64,000 nucleotides of DNA from positions 2,232,001-2,296,000 of the forward strand of contig NZ_CAEUHO010000001.1 in the NCBI RefSeq assembly GCF_903181435.1, in the 5' to 3' direction. The translations under genes and the position numbers were made by a program. Source of the DNA: Bacteroides acidifaciens (GTDB taxonomy: Bacteria > Bacteroidota > Bacteroidia > Bacteroidales > Bacteroidaceae). Under the pieces are notes generated by a model that searched no databases, was not told where the DNA came from, and saw only the letters and a list, made by a program, of their open reading frames with translations. Positions 9,122 through 19,192 of this stretch are shown in pieces (the stretch's first letter is position 1; each line of letters begins with the position of its first letter).

Positions 9122-11485
9122 TTATTGGAAAGTAGGCATTTTGAACCTGTACAACAATCCACCTACCATAGAAGCTACATAATCAGGTTTTCCCTTTTTG
9201 ACACCATCGTATGTATCTGTACGGATACCCACCTTAGGTTCGGCATACAAATAGACGGAAGAGGCTACCCGCAGTTTAAACTGCACACCGGCATCCAGTC
9301 CCGGCACTACCTGAAACTCTCCGTTACGACGAGACAGTCCGGCTGTGACTCCCATAAAAGGTACGACATCTATCACATGATCGGAACTATACCCCTTTGT
9401 TAACGTAGCCAAGCTCATCATGTAGTCCATTCCTAAACCGGCATAATGCAAAGGTGATTTATTCTGCGCTTTCGACTTATACAGGATTGTCCCGTTGATA
9501 CGCCATGCAGACAACGGAGTGTACCATTTGCCGAAACTTCCCTTCGCCTCTACACCTACGTTCTTCACCAAATCCTTGTTGCCAACCAGCAAACTACCCA
9601 TTCCGAGTGCCCCTGATATGAAGTAACGTTTGTCATCCTTATCAAACACACTGCGATTGGCTGCTTTTGAATAAGGAACGAAACGATAATGGAAACCGGC
9701 ATTGACGCCTACCAATACATCTTTCTGCATAAAACCTAAGTTTCCTTCGATGAACTTATCTCCATACATTCTGACTTGCGGTTCGATATACAGACCGAAA
9801 AAATCATTCACATGCCATAGTCCCTGTATACCAGCATTTATACCTGGTTGAAACTTATGGTCTGAATTATTGGTATACGCCAGATTGACACCCACAGAAG
9901 CTATGAAATCAAAGATACGGTCAGGATTGTAACCGTCCATGGTAGACGTAATATTCCACAAATAATCAAGACCACCACTGACACTGATATGGTTGAGTCT
10001 GCCCTCTTTAATATCACCGGGAACTAGATAGTTCGTAAAGAACCCGCCTATACCCACCAGACGCAAACCGGAATAAGCAGTTAGCCACTTACCAAGAGAG
10101 ACGGAAGCCTGCGGACCTAAAGAACTGAGGTTTTCAAAATTCTTCTTATTCAAAAACATTTGCAGACCAACTCCTGAAGTCATAAACAGATTGTCTGAGA
10201 TATGATTGTTTGAGAATCCGTTCTTAGGACGTGCCGCACGGTCAATCGTATGATAAGTCAAACCTAAATTCAATTCTCCAAGCTGGTCTGTACCACGCAA
10301 TCCACATCCACCTGCATATCTCTTGTGATAAACATTGAAACGGGGTTCTATAAATAAATCCATGGAACGGTTGAGACGGAAACTTCCTTGTACGCCTACT
10401 CCTATCCCCGGAGCGTACTTGCCAGAATTCTCCACCCCTTTTGTCCCAGCCAGATTAACCCCTGCAATACCAATTAAATTAAAGATCCTATCTTCATCAT
10501 ATCCCCACAGAACACTATTGAGATTCAACATATAATCCGCATGCAAATCAAGATGTTTGAAATATCTGTTCTTACTACCGGCAGGTGTATCCGATGCTCC
10601 AACTGTCCCGGATAAACGCAGACCGGAAGAAGGGCTGAACCATTTACCGATTCCGGCAGAGAACTGGGGACCAAAACCTTCAATTGTATTCTTGATTCCC
10701 GAAACTTGCAGGGCACTGATACCACCGGACAAAGAGATAAACATATGATTCTGGAACGAACTGTTATCAAATTCATCGAAATGAATCTTAGTACCCATCG
10801 GAGCGGCAGGCATATATGTCAGACCAACTAGAACCGAACCTCCCACTTGATAATTTCTCCAACTTCCCCTATGTGCCAAAACATCATTATACCATCCTAT
10901 TTGTGGCTCTACAAACAAGTCCAATGTACGGGAAAGACGTATATTGCCCTGTAAACCAATATGGGCACCATAATAAAATTCACCCCCACCTTTCAGATTC
11001 GGATATTTTTCAGAACGTTCATTGTTATCACCGACCTTAGAATAACCGGCTTCTACACCAGCTATTCCAAATAACTCAAAACGACGGTTCGGATTGTACC
11101 CATATGCCAAGGAAGACATATTCAGCAGATAATCCAGGCTACCGCCACCCATCTTTATTTTAGAATCATATATTTTCGACGGCAGATACCCCATGTTCAC
11201 CCCTATCCTGAGTCCGTGAACCGGAGTAATCCATTTTCCCATAAAAAGACGAGCGGTCATACCTAATCCGTCCTGGGTCTCCTTACCCGAAAGCAAGCTA
11301 TACGGACCTACACCGACAGAGAAAAAGAGATGTTCATTAAACTTATTACTCTCAAACTTCTCATTCGCAGGTCTTTTCTGCAACATATATTGCAAAGCAC
11401 CATAATCCTGTGCCTGTAAGGTGACAGCAAGCATCAGAAATAACGCCACCGCCACATATTTATTTTTGATTCTGAGGATATTCAT
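9122..11485 (-). CDS. Outer-membrane protein with four tandem beta-barrel-like repeats
   Basis: 787 residues: a signal peptide (ALFLMLAVTLQAQ) then four diverged copies of a unit of about 185 residues. Each copy runs: short Ser/Gly-rich strand (FFSVGVGPYSLLSG, FISLSGGISALQ, FMTSGVGLQMFL, YFISGALGMGSLL), GKW-x-P/A-x-SGLR, then DYL/M-N, GY-x-x-D/N-R, an I/F-GV segment and finally a Y-x-EP strand. Alternating aromatic/polar strands and YxEP ends are typical of outer-membrane barrels, so this may be four small barrels or one large barrel. It is the third gene of an operon (gaps 19 and 30 bases) with the OmpA-like and DUF3575 proteins. I do not recognise a specific function. Confidence 0.7.
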   Translation of the reverse strand: MNILRIKNKYVAVALFLMLAVTLQAQDYGALQYMLQKRPANEKFESNKFNEHLFFSVGVGPYSLLSGKETQDGLGMTARLFMGKWITPVHGLRIGVNMGYLPSKIYDSKIKMGGGSLDYLLNMSSLAYGYNPNRRFELFGIAGVEAGYSKVGDNNERSEKYPNLKGGGEFYYGAHIGLQGNIRLSRTLDLFVEPQIGWYNDVLAHRGSWRNYQVGGSVLVGLTYMPAAPMGTKIHFDEFDNSSFQNHMFISLSGGISALQVSGIKNTIEGFGPQFSAGIGKWFSPSSGLRLSGTVGASDTPAGSKNRYFKHLDLHADYMLNLNSVLWGYDEDRIFNLIGIAGVNLAGTKGVENSGKYAPGIGVGVQGSFRLNRSMDLFIEPRFNVYHKRYAGGCGLRGTDQLGELNLGLTYHTIDRAARPKNGFSNNHISDNLFMTSGVGLQMFLNKKNFENLSSLGPQASVSLGKWLTAYSGLRLVGIGGFFTNYLVPGDIKEGRLNHISVSGGLDYLWNITSTMDGYNPDRIFDFIASVGVNLAYTNNSDHKFQPGINAGIQGLWHVNDFFGLYIEPQVRMYGDKFIEGNLGFMQKDVLVGVNAGFHYRFVPYSKAANRSVFDKDDKRYFISGALGMGSLLVGNKDLVKNVGVEAKGSFGKWYTPLSAWRINGTILYKSKAQNKSPLHYAGLGMDYMMSLATLTKGYSSDHVIDVVPFMGVTAGLSRRNGEFQVVPGLDAGVQFKLRVASSVYLYAEPKVGIRTDTYDGVKKGKPDYVASMVGGLLYRFKMPTFQ

Positions 11486-11504
11486 CGTTTACTCTGTATT
11501 ATCA

Positions 11505-13538
11505 TTATTTAAGTTTCTGCTCTTCCGGCAGCAAGTCAATAATATCACCGTCCACTCTCGCTGTCTCCAGTAAGGATGGGTCTAGTTCAAGGGCTTTCTC
11601 GATACTCATAATAGCTTCACCCACTTTCTCCAATCGGTTAGCGACAATCGCTTTCACATAATATTCGCGGGCTGTTGTCACATTCATGGCAGAAATCTTC
11701 TCCCATGCTTCCTCATTTCTCTTCATCGCCAGCAACATCACCACCTCATTGAAAGGACTGGTAGCCGCCACCTTTTCGAAAGCATCCTTATAGTAACCAG
11801 CCAAAGCTTGTACGATGGCTTGCAAATCCTCAGAAACAGCTCCTTCGGGAACCAATGTCAATACGGAATCCGCCTTGGTATATTTTCCTTCATGCAGCAA
11901 GGCAATAGCCTGATTGGACAACAATTCTACCGGCGCAGACTTGCTGACAAACGGTTCGAGGATACGTGAATCCGGCGCATCTCTCTGTATGGTCGCTACC
12001 GCCAGTTCATTGGCCGCATACGTAAAGTTATCGTAAATTTCAAGAGCCTCCCTGCAATACTTCTCCCTTTCATCCGGAGTTTTTGTCATCGTAATCATAC
12101 GATAATATTCGAAACGTGTCAGTTCCTTCGGATTCCTGTTGTAAATTCCCCTAATCTCATCGTCAGTCAGGAGACGGAAGACGGAATAACCATATGTATA
12201 TTGCACTTTTCTCAACTTAGGCAGATAGGTAGCAGATATTTCCTTGTAGAAAGGTTTCGATTTCAATACATTATTCAAGCGGTAAGGAACGGATTCGTAT
12301 TGCTTGATTAAATCCTCTACTTCCTTGGCAATTTCCGGTTTGGCGTCTTTCTTCAGTAATTCCGCCACTTCTTTCCATGAAGCTACCGCCGCATCCGATT
12401 TCACTTCCAGCAACTTGCGCGTTTCCGGGTCCAGTTGTGACAGGATACGTTCCAACGCCTTGTTTGTACGCAGTTGTGCCAATTGCAAGTTTCTCTCGTA
12501 TGAACCATCCGGTGAAGCCACACCCGTAATATGGAAACTCTTCAATGAAGCATCCGGATTCGTCTCAATAGCACGAAGCTCCTGGCTCAATCGGTTCAGT
12601 TCCACTTGGTTCTGAGGATTCTTGTCGTCCAAATCGGCTTTACCTACCAAGAATGTGAGGTTTACTTCCCCTTTCGAATCCCGTAGCTGCATGACAGGTT
12701 TCGGAAGATACTTCTCATCTGTCAGATTGAAAGCAGAAAACTTGTACTCTAGGAAACGCAGCGGGTTGACAGTTCCGCGTGCAATGGAGAAAGAGTCACG
12801 ATAAATGATGTCCCGATAGTTCTCCATCGCAAGATGCACGTCCGCACGGTAATCATGTTGCAGATACTCTATGTAAATAGAATCATGGTAGGCGATAACA
12901 TCCCTCTTGCGCGAAGAAGTCGTTTTCACCTGAATATATTCATGCAAAGGATCTTTATCCAAATCATAACCATACATCCGGTTTTGCGTCGTATTGTAAG
13001 TGCCGCCGTCGAATACCACAGGACGCATCAGCAAACGTTTTTTGAGTGTCACATCATAAATGGAAGGCTGCAATACCAACCGACGATGTGAGTTAAACAT
13101 TTCCTTAGGCACCGGCACACGGGTTTTCAGATGGAAATAATTACCTTTGATTTCGATGTCCGTCGGTTCTGGAATCACTTTATCTTTTACTTTGGAAGTA
13201 ATCATCACTTCGTCCAGTTCGATGACAGCATCTTTCAGCACTACATCAAGAATCTGCTTTCCCGCCACCTTTACCGTCTTGTCCTCATAACCGACACACG
13301 TAAACTTCAACGAGCCGTTCTTTTCCACCATTACACTGTAACGGCCATCTTCATCGGACATTTCTATACGTTCGTCATTGACAGGATTGAGCACATTCAC
13401 ATTCGGAACACTTTTCCCCTGCGGATTTGTGATATGTCCTTGTACACGGATACGTTGGGCAGATGCATCCATGCCGACCAACATCATCGCCACGAGAAGT
13501 ACACCTATTAATCTACCACGTTTCAAATTGATTTTCAT
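11505..13538 (-). CDS. OmpA-like outer-membrane protein with carboxypeptidase-regulatory domain
   Basis: 677 residues. After a signal peptide (ending MDASAQ) comes a carboxypeptidase-D regulatory-like Ig domain (VQGHITNPQGKSVPNVNV). A central region of about 250 residues of uncertain type follows (DUF3868-like from memory). Next is an OmpA-C-like segment with GVASPDGSYERNLQLAQLR, the pattern that binds peptidoglycan in OmpA proteins. The C-terminal 170 residues are helical and TPR-like. It is probably anchored between outer membrane and cell wall. DUF3575/DUF3868/OmpA-like gene sets occur near Mfa/Fim-type fimbriae in Bacteroides, but no fimbrillin gene is seen here. Confidence 0.7.
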   Translation of the reverse strand: MKINLKRGRLIGVLLVAMMLVGMDASAQRIRVQGHITNPQGKSVPNVNVLNPVNDERIEMSDEDGRYSVMVEKNGSLKFTCVGYEDKTVKVAGKQILDVVLKDAVIELDEVMITSKVKDKVIPEPTDIEIKGNYFHLKTRVPVPKEMFNSHRRLVLQPSIYDVTLKKRLLMRPVVFDGGTYNTTQNRMYGYDLDKDPLHEYIQVKTTSSRKRDVIAYHDSIYIEYLQHDYRADVHLAMENYRDIIYRDSFSIARGTVNPLRFLEYKFSAFNLTDEKYLPKPVMQLRDSKGEVNLTFLVGKADLDDKNPQNQVELNRLSQELRAIETNPDASLKSFHITGVASPDGSYERNLQLAQLRTNKALERILSQLDPETRKLLEVKSDAAVASWKEVAELLKKDAKPEIAKEVEDLIKQYESVPYRLNNVLKSKPFYKEISATYLPKLRKVQYTYGYSVFRLLTDDEIRGIYNRNPKELTRFEYYRMITMTKTPDEREKYCREALEIYDNFTYAANELAVATIQRDAPDSRILEPFVSKSAPVELLSNQAIALLHEGKYTKADSVLTLVPEGAVSEDLQAIVQALAGYYKDAFEKVAATSPFNEVVMLLAMKRNEEAWEKISAMNVTTAREYYVKAIVANRLEKVGEAIMSIEKALELDPSLLETARVDGDIIDLLPEEQKLK

Positions 13539-13568
13539 TCTCTTTTCTGACTAGCTAATGTTCTCTAA

Positions 13569-14126
13569 TTATCGGATAATATAAACAAAGGATACCCCCA
13601 ATCTGACAGGCGCAATGGTAGTCTTGCTATCATTGACCGCACCCGGTTTCGGAGCACCCTTATCATACTTGAACTGACGGTAGCGCATTACACCCACACC
13701 GGCAGTCGCTTCGAAGTTCCAATGGTTGCCCAGTACCCATGCATACCCATAGGTCAACCCGGCGGCGTATGCATCGCCTTTGTGATGCACATCCTTCACC
13801 ATCATATTAAAATTATTCACGAAAGCGGTGACCCCAAGAAAATGGCTCACCATCGGACGATTTAGCCAGTAACGAACTTCAGGCTGAAAATGCGTGAAAG
13901 TCGTTTTAAAGTTGTCTTTACTGATTGGATTCGCAGCAATCCCCATATTCAGGGAGACGTGACTACCCAATACAAACTCTGCTTCTACATTCGGACTGGC
14001 AGTGAGCCAACCCAACGCATTTGTCTTTACAGCTACCCGCTGCGCGTGCACATGTACGCCACAACATACTAGTAGAAATGATAACGCAACTAATGCCCTG
14101 CGACCATTTCTCATCACATATACCAT
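13569..14126 (-). CDS. DUF3575-family outer-membrane protein
   Basis: 185 residues (start 14126, or an internal Met at 14114). A signal peptide ends at VHVHAQ and is followed by KTNALGWLTASPNVEAEF, the typical DUF3575 opening. The rest is alternating beta strands with conserved FQPEVRYWLNRP and a C-terminal VSFVYIIR strand, consistent with a small outer-membrane barrel. It is the first gene of the three-gene operon. Between 14127 and 14165 a short tandem repeat (TATTTCCCACTAAA twice) sits where the leader would be. Confidence 0.8.
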   Translation of the reverse strand: MVYVMRNGRRALVALSFLLVCCGVHVHAQRVAVKTNALGWLTASPNVEAEFVLGSHVSLNMGIAANPISKDNFKTTFTHFQPEVRYWLNRPMVSHFLGVTAFVNNFNMMVKDVHHKGDAYAAGLTYGYAWVLGNHWNFEATAGVGVMRYRQFKYDKGAPKPGAVNDSKTTIAPVRLGVSFVYIIR

Positions 14127-14171
14127 AATTATTTCCCACTAAATATTTCCCACTAAAATATTTACCCACAA

Positions 14172-14214
14172 AAAGGGCTTCTTGCCCATATTATATACAA
14201 CTTGGACAAGAAGC
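14172..14214 (-). terminator. Terminator after the heparinase-family gene
   Basis: On the minus strand GGCTTCTTG pairs with CAAGAAGCC around a 22-base loop and is followed by CTTTTTGT. It separates the heparinase gene from the DUF3575 operon. The long loop lowers confidence. Confidence 0.55.
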
Positions 14215-14354
14215 CGCAAAATTAGAAAAAATATAGCATTAAAAACGTTTATACACGTTTTTTTGTTTTTTATCGCAACATTTTTTCCAGATTGGAACGC
14301 AATATACCATATTACGTATAAAATATACAATTTTCCCAGCTTATAAATAAAACA

Positions 14355-17111
14355 TCAGATACGCAATAATATAGGTTCCGACGCAACACCGGATTTCACT
14401 TTTTTACCATTGATAACGACTGTGCAAGGAGCAGAAGAAATAATATACCATTTTCCCGCTTTCTTCTCAAGCAACACGTTAGCGGCACTGTCAGTCTGAA
14501 CCATTATTCCGGGCACAACCAATTGCGTTCCATTTCCCAGAAAGAGCGTCCGGTTTCCCGTATACTCATTGCTGATAACTGCATAGTCCGCTTTCACTTT
14601 CATTCCCTGATAAGTAACAGTCTGCCCAGCATCAGACAAGGAGAAAATATGGTCTACACGCCCATTCCTGCTTTTCACGCAGATTCCTGCAAAGTCTTTC
14701 AAACCCGGTTCTTCCGCATCAAAATAAGAGACGGATTGAATAGCGGACGGCTCATTCTTCGTGCTCGGCTCGTAGATGGAAACAAAAGGACGATTCCATG
14801 CTTCTCCATGCTGCCGGGCAACAAAAGTCAGCGTCGGTTGCTCCTTTATATTATAAGGCATATTCGGTGTACGGCTCAATCCTTCAGTCATCGGCGACAA
14901 TGCCGTAAAGATTTCGCGTTCCGGTTCACCCTTCATCCAAAGATTCATATATATGTCGTCACCGCCTTTATCCTTCATATCTATGGTGAAAGTCGCTTTG
15001 ACATCCTTGTCGGTGGCAGCCATTTTCTTATCATATAAATAGGAATAAGCATAAAGATGCGCACCGGCAAAAGCCAGTTCTTCCGTGGACTGCAGATTCA
15101 AGTCGGCACCATCTGCCGCCGTCAATGTCAAAGACTGACCGAGGTTATGATAGAAATAATCGTGCATCTTGTCTCCCCCCTTTTCTTTTCGGCTGCGGAA
15201 CACATCGACATAATACCCCGTCTCCGCCCCGGTAGTAACGATACTCATCATACGCGTCTGGTCTGCCCTGCTCTCCGGTTCACGGAAATAAAGATTGCTG
15301 TAAGTGACGGACGTAAACCCCTTGCCCGGTTCCGCCGAAGCAGGAAAACAAGAAAGCAACTCAAAAGAATGATTGCTTTTCATCACCGGATAGCTCGATA
15401 TACCATCCACACATACTGTATTATGACTGGGGAACTGGGAATAATACTCCGCATAATCCAGCCCGCTATACAAGAATAGTCCGATACCTGCATCCGGCCC
15501 CAACACATAGCCTTTTCCGTAAAGTTCCATCGAGATACCGTTGGCATGCATATGATTCCCTTCGCTGCCATTCAACGAAATCATCAAACTGTTGCGCGGA
15601 TGCATACCGTTGCGCTGTACCAGCCAAGACACATTGGGAGCATAAAATAAAGGAGAAACATAATCCTCTATCTTTCCCGGCTGCACTTTCGGGTTTAAAA
15701 CCAACGGTTTATCCTCAAAGAAAGAACTGACAGATACACGTACGTTCTTCTTTTCCTTTTTATCATTTCCCATCTCCGGGTTCAGGCATTTCAGCAAAGC
15801 GGTAAAATATTTCTCCTGTTCCTTTTTCCCGTTCGCCTGCGCGTTCTGTATCATGCGGATAAAGAAATTCGTATTCAGATACCCCGGGTGCGTATCCCCA
15901 AAGCCGCAAATCATACGGTTAGGAAACAGATATTGGGGCGTGGTCGCCACCGCTTTCGACAATACAGGCATCGCTTTCACCAAATCATATTGCAGGTTCG
16001 TGTCAAACTGGTTCACGAAATTGGCATAATCATTGATTACCACACTGCTATACCCCGGACATTCCGCCCAAATCCCCGTATTGGAATCAAAGCCATAATC
16101 CGCAAGACGTGTCAGACTCCACTGGCGGATGCTGGAACGGTTCATCACATAGTCGATATAATATTCGCGTCCTTTTCCATCAGCATATTCCTTGTTATCT
16201 TCCAAGACCAAACCAACACTCATAATATAACGTGCCTGCAACAAATCCCAGTTGTTATGAGGCACACCGTTCGCAATGATATTATCCGCCCATTTCTTAA
16301 AAGCTCCCGCATAGATTTCCATCTTGTCCGGATAATTGGCCTTCAGATAATTATACAGAAAATCATACAAGGGGACAACAACATGAAGCGCATCTTCATG
16401 GATTACCTCGAAAGAAGTCAATCCCACCAATGTCTGCTGATGACCATAATTCAAATCGACAGGTACATTCCGGTAATAAATTCCCGTCATATACGTGTCA
16501 AAAACACCTGCAGCTAGTTTGGCGAACTTCTCTTCATCCGTCATCCAATAAAGAAAGGCAGCGTCATGGGCGATTCCCAGAATTTCGCGGTTCAGACTCT
16601 CTATATTCCGCCCGGTCTTGGACGGGTGCACACTCTCCATCGGACGATTGGGAAGGGCATTATTACAGAAAGTGACGTTCCCGCTCTCGTCATCATCATA
16701 AGGCACGACATCCGCCAACTTGGGACGACCGTGAGTGGCAGCCGTTCCACGCGTTCCCGTATAGCGCACCGTAGGATAAGGAGCTTTCTCGCCACCGGCA
16801 TGGTCGAACGCTTCACCTTTTACATATACTTCCGTGGCATGAGACTTCCAATACATCGCCAGGCGGGACAGTAGCCAGGACGGTTGAGCATCCGTCAGGT
16901 TCGTATAAACTTCCGTCCGTTCCTTCAACTTATTGAAAACATCTTTCGCCCATTCTTCCTTTTTAATAAGTTCCCATGTCTCCTGTTTTCCCGCCGGAGT
17001 AGTCAGCATCCGCGGATGCGCCTGCGGCATCTTCTCCGGCAAGGGAATCTCCTGCCCCGACGCACTGCCCAAAAAGGATAAAAAACATAGTCCCAGTAAA
17101 ATTCGTCTCAT
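14355..17111 (-). CDS. Heparinase II/III-family polysaccharide lyase-like protein
   Basis: 918 residues with a signal peptide (LLGLCFLSFLGSASGQ), so periplasmic. An N-terminal alpha/alpha toroid (roughly residues 30-450, with HNNWDLLQARY and the tract GIWAECPGYSS) is followed by the heparinase II/III beta-sandwich, recognisable by SEGNHMHANGISMELYGKG near residue 505. The HMHANG His and nearby Tyr are where the family's catalytic residues lie. Heparinase II/III-like enzymes cleave uronic-acid polysaccharides; the actual substrate is not readable. It is monocistronic, with TATCTTCG at 17150-17157 as a minus-strand -7 box. Confidence 0.8.
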   Translation of the reverse strand: MRRILLGLCFLSFLGSASGQEIPLPEKMPQAHPRMLTTPAGKQETWELIKKEEWAKDVFNKLKERTEVYTNLTDAQPSWLLSRLAMYWKSHATEVYVKGEAFDHAGGEKAPYPTVRYTGTRGTAATHGRPKLADVVPYDDDESGNVTFCNNALPNRPMESVHPSKTGRNIESLNREILGIAHDAAFLYWMTDEEKFAKLAAGVFDTYMTGIYYRNVPVDLNYGHQQTLVGLTSFEVIHEDALHVVVPLYDFLYNYLKANYPDKMEIYAGAFKKWADNIIANGVPHNNWDLLQARYIMSVGLVLEDNKEYADGKGREYYIDYVMNRSSIRQWSLTRLADYGFDSNTGIWAECPGYSSVVINDYANFVNQFDTNLQYDLVKAMPVLSKAVATTPQYLFPNRMICGFGDTHPGYLNTNFFIRMIQNAQANGKKEQEKYFTALLKCLNPEMGNDKKEKKNVRVSVSSFFEDKPLVLNPKVQPGKIEDYVSPLFYAPNVSWLVQRNGMHPRNSLMISLNGSEGNHMHANGISMELYGKGYVLGPDAGIGLFLYSGLDYAEYYSQFPSHNTVCVDGISSYPVMKSNHSFELLSCFPASAEPGKGFTSVTYSNLYFREPESRADQTRMMSIVTTGAETGYYVDVFRSRKEKGGDKMHDYFYHNLGQSLTLTAADGADLNLQSTEELAFAGAHLYAYSYLYDKKMAATDKDVKATFTIDMKDKGGDDIYMNLWMKGEPEREIFTALSPMTEGLSRTPNMPYNIKEQPTLTFVARQHGEAWNRPFVSIYEPSTKNEPSAIQSVSYFDAEEPGLKDFAGICVKSRNGRVDHIFSLSDAGQTVTYQGMKVKADYAVISNEYTGNRTLFLGNGTQLVVPGIMVQTDSAANVLLEKKAGKWYIISSAPCTVVINGKKVKSGVASEPILLRI

Positions 17112-17149
17112 ACTTCAATCTATTTTTTAGGTTTGATACCTATTAAATA

Positions 17150-17243
17150 CGAAGATAGAGATTTATTTACCTAATCCGACCGGCAAAGACTGTTTTTATT
17201 TGTCCGAAACTGTACTCTTATTCCAAACAAAGAATTATATTTG
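17150..17243. promoter_or_regulatory. Divergent promoters: heparinase gene and hydrogenase operon
   Basis: The minus strand has TATCTTCG at 17150-17157, upstream of the lyase. The plus strand has TATATTTG at 17236-17243, 29 bases before the hydrogenase ATG at 17273. Both fit the Bacteroides -7 box. Confidence 0.6.
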
Positions 17244-17272
17244 CAAAAAACCTACTAACAATTCTGATACTT

Positions 17273-19180
17273 ATGAAAATCTTATCTATCCATGATTTGG
17301 CTACAATCAGGAAGAGAGCGGAACACAAACTTTCATTGCGTGAAGAAAGTAATGAAAAAGTCACCGAAAAGTGTTGCGGGCTGGCATCCGGCACACAGCA
17401 TCTTCAGATTCTAATCTGTGGTGGTACAGGTTGCAAAGCCTCTTCGAGCCAAGGGATTACGGACAATCTCCGGTTAGCCATCCAAAAGAACGGCATTGCC
17501 GACAAAGTGGAAGTTATCACCGTGGGCTGCTTCGGCTTCTGCGAAAAAGGCCCTATCGTGAAAATCATCCCCGACAACACCTTCTACACACAAGTCACCC
17601 CCGAAGACGCGGAAGACATCATCACCGAACATATCATCGGCGGTCGGAAAATAGAAAGGCTGCTGTACATAGACCCTAAAACGGAACACACCGTCAGCGA
17701 CTCCAAACACATGGATTTCTACCGGAAACAACTACGCATCGCCTTACGCAACTGCGGCTTTATCGACCCGGAAAATATCGAGGAATACATCGCCCGCGAA
17801 GGATATTACGCGTTGGCAGACTGCCTTCTCAACAAACAACCGACGGACGTAATCGATCTCATCAAGCGCTCCGGCCTGCGCGGACGCGGTGGCGGCGGCT
17901 TTCCCACAGGCTTGAAATGGGAATTTACCTATAAGCAGCAGTCGGACATCAAATACGTGGTATGTAACGCTGACGAGGGCGACCCCGGCGCATTCATGGA
18001 CCGTTCCATAATGGAAGGCGACCCTCACTCTATCGTAGAAGCCATGTGCGTCTGCGGTTACTCCATCGGCTCCAGCAAAGGACTGGTGTATATCCGTGCC
18101 GAATACCCGCTTGCCATCAGCCGTCTGAAAATAGCCATCGAACAAGCCCGCAACTACGGTCTGCTGGGAGACAATATCTTAGGAACGGATTTCTGTTTCG
18201 ACATCGAGATACGCTACGGGGCAGGCGCCTTCGTATGCGGTGAAGAAACCGCACTGATTCACTCCATGGAAGGAAAACGCGGTGAACCGACTCTCAAACC
18301 GCCCTTCCCCGCCGAATCCGGCTACCTGGGCAAACCTACCAACGTAAATAATGTAGAGACGCTCGCCAATATCCCCATCATCCTGACGAAAGGAGCCGAA
18401 TGGTTCGCAACGATTGGAACGGAGCGTTCCAAAGGCACGAAAGTATTCGCCCTCGCAGGAAAGATTAACAATGTCGGGCTGATTGAAGTACCGATGGGAA
18501 CTACGCTCCGCGAAGTAATCTACGAAATCGGCGGCGGCATCAAAGGCGGAAAGAAATTCAAGGCGGTGCAGACAGGCGGCCCGTCGGGCGGCTGCCTGAC
18601 AGAGAAACACCTGGATACTCCTATCGACTTTGACAATCTCCTAGCGGCAGGCTCCATGATGGGTTCCGGCGGTATGATTGTAATGGACGAAGACGACTGC
18701 ATGGTATCCGTCGCCCGTTTCTACCTGGACTTTACCGTAGAAGAATCCTGCGGGAAATGCACCCCGTGCCGCATCGGCAACAAACGCCTGCTTGAATTAC
18801 TGAACAAGATAACCGAAGGAAAGGGAACGGAAAAGGACCTGGATACCCTCGCCACTTTGGGACAAGTCATCAAGGACACCGCTCTCTGTGGACTGGGGCA
18901 GACTTCCCCGAACCCGGTTCTGTCTACGCTGGACAATTTCTACGACGAATATCTGGAGCACGTCCGCGACAAGACCTGCCGTGCCAAGCAGTGCAAATCC
19001 CTGCTGACCTACACCATCAATCCCGAACTTTGCATCGGCTGCCACCTGTGCGCCAAAAACTGTCCGGCGGACGCAATCATCGGACTGGTACGCAAACCGC
19101 ACATCATCAGCCCCGACAAATGTATCAAATGCGGAATGTGCATGGCACGCTGCAAGTTCAAAGCTATTCTCGTCTGCTAA
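17273..19180 (+). CDS. hydB: NuoF-like beta subunit of NAD(P)-linked [FeFe] hydrogenase
   Basis: 635 residues. In order: a thioredoxin-like [2Fe-2S] domain (CGGTGCKASSSQ ... VGCFGFCEKGP, residues about 45-100); the NuoF flavin/NADH core with RGRGGGGFPTGLKW and CNADEGDPGAFMDRS; the [4Fe-4S] site SCGKCTPCRIG; and a C-terminal two-[4Fe-4S] ferredoxin domain (CIGCHLCAKNCPADAI, CIKCGMCMARC). This is the FMN/NAD(P)-binding subunit (HydB/HndC type) of trimeric electron-bifurcating hydrogenases. It would couple ferredoxin and NAD(P)H to H2 in the cytoplasm. It is first of a three-gene operon. Confidence 0.92.
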   Translation: MKILSIHDLATIRKRAEHKLSLREESNEKVTEKCCGLASGTQHLQILICGGTGCKASSSQGITDNLRLAIQKNGIADKVEVITVGCFGFCEKGPIVKIIPDNTFYTQVTPEDAEDIITEHIIGGRKIERLLYIDPKTEHTVSDSKHMDFYRKQLRIALRNCGFIDPENIEEYIAREGYYALADCLLNKQPTDVIDLIKRSGLRGRGGGGFPTGLKWEFTYKQQSDIKYVVCNADEGDPGAFMDRSIMEGDPHSIVEAMCVCGYSIGSSKGLVYIRAEYPLAISRLKIAIEQARNYGLLGDNILGTDFCFDIEIRYGAGAFVCGEETALIHSMEGKRGEPTLKPPFPAESGYLGKPTNVNNVETLANIPIILTKGAEWFATIGTERSKGTKVFALAGKINNVGLIEVPMGTTLREVIYEIGGGIKGGKKFKAVQTGGPSGGCLTEKHLDTPIDFDNLLAAGSMMGSGGMIVMDEDDCMVSVARFYLDFTVEESCGKCTPCRIGNKRLLELLNKITEGKGTEKDLDTLATLGQVIKDTALCGLGQTSPNPVLSTLDNFYDEYLEHVRDKTCRAKQCKSLLTYTINPELCIGCHLCAKNCPADAIIGLVRKPHIISPDKCIKCGMCMARCKFKAILVC

Positions 19181-19192
19181 AATCTATTTACT

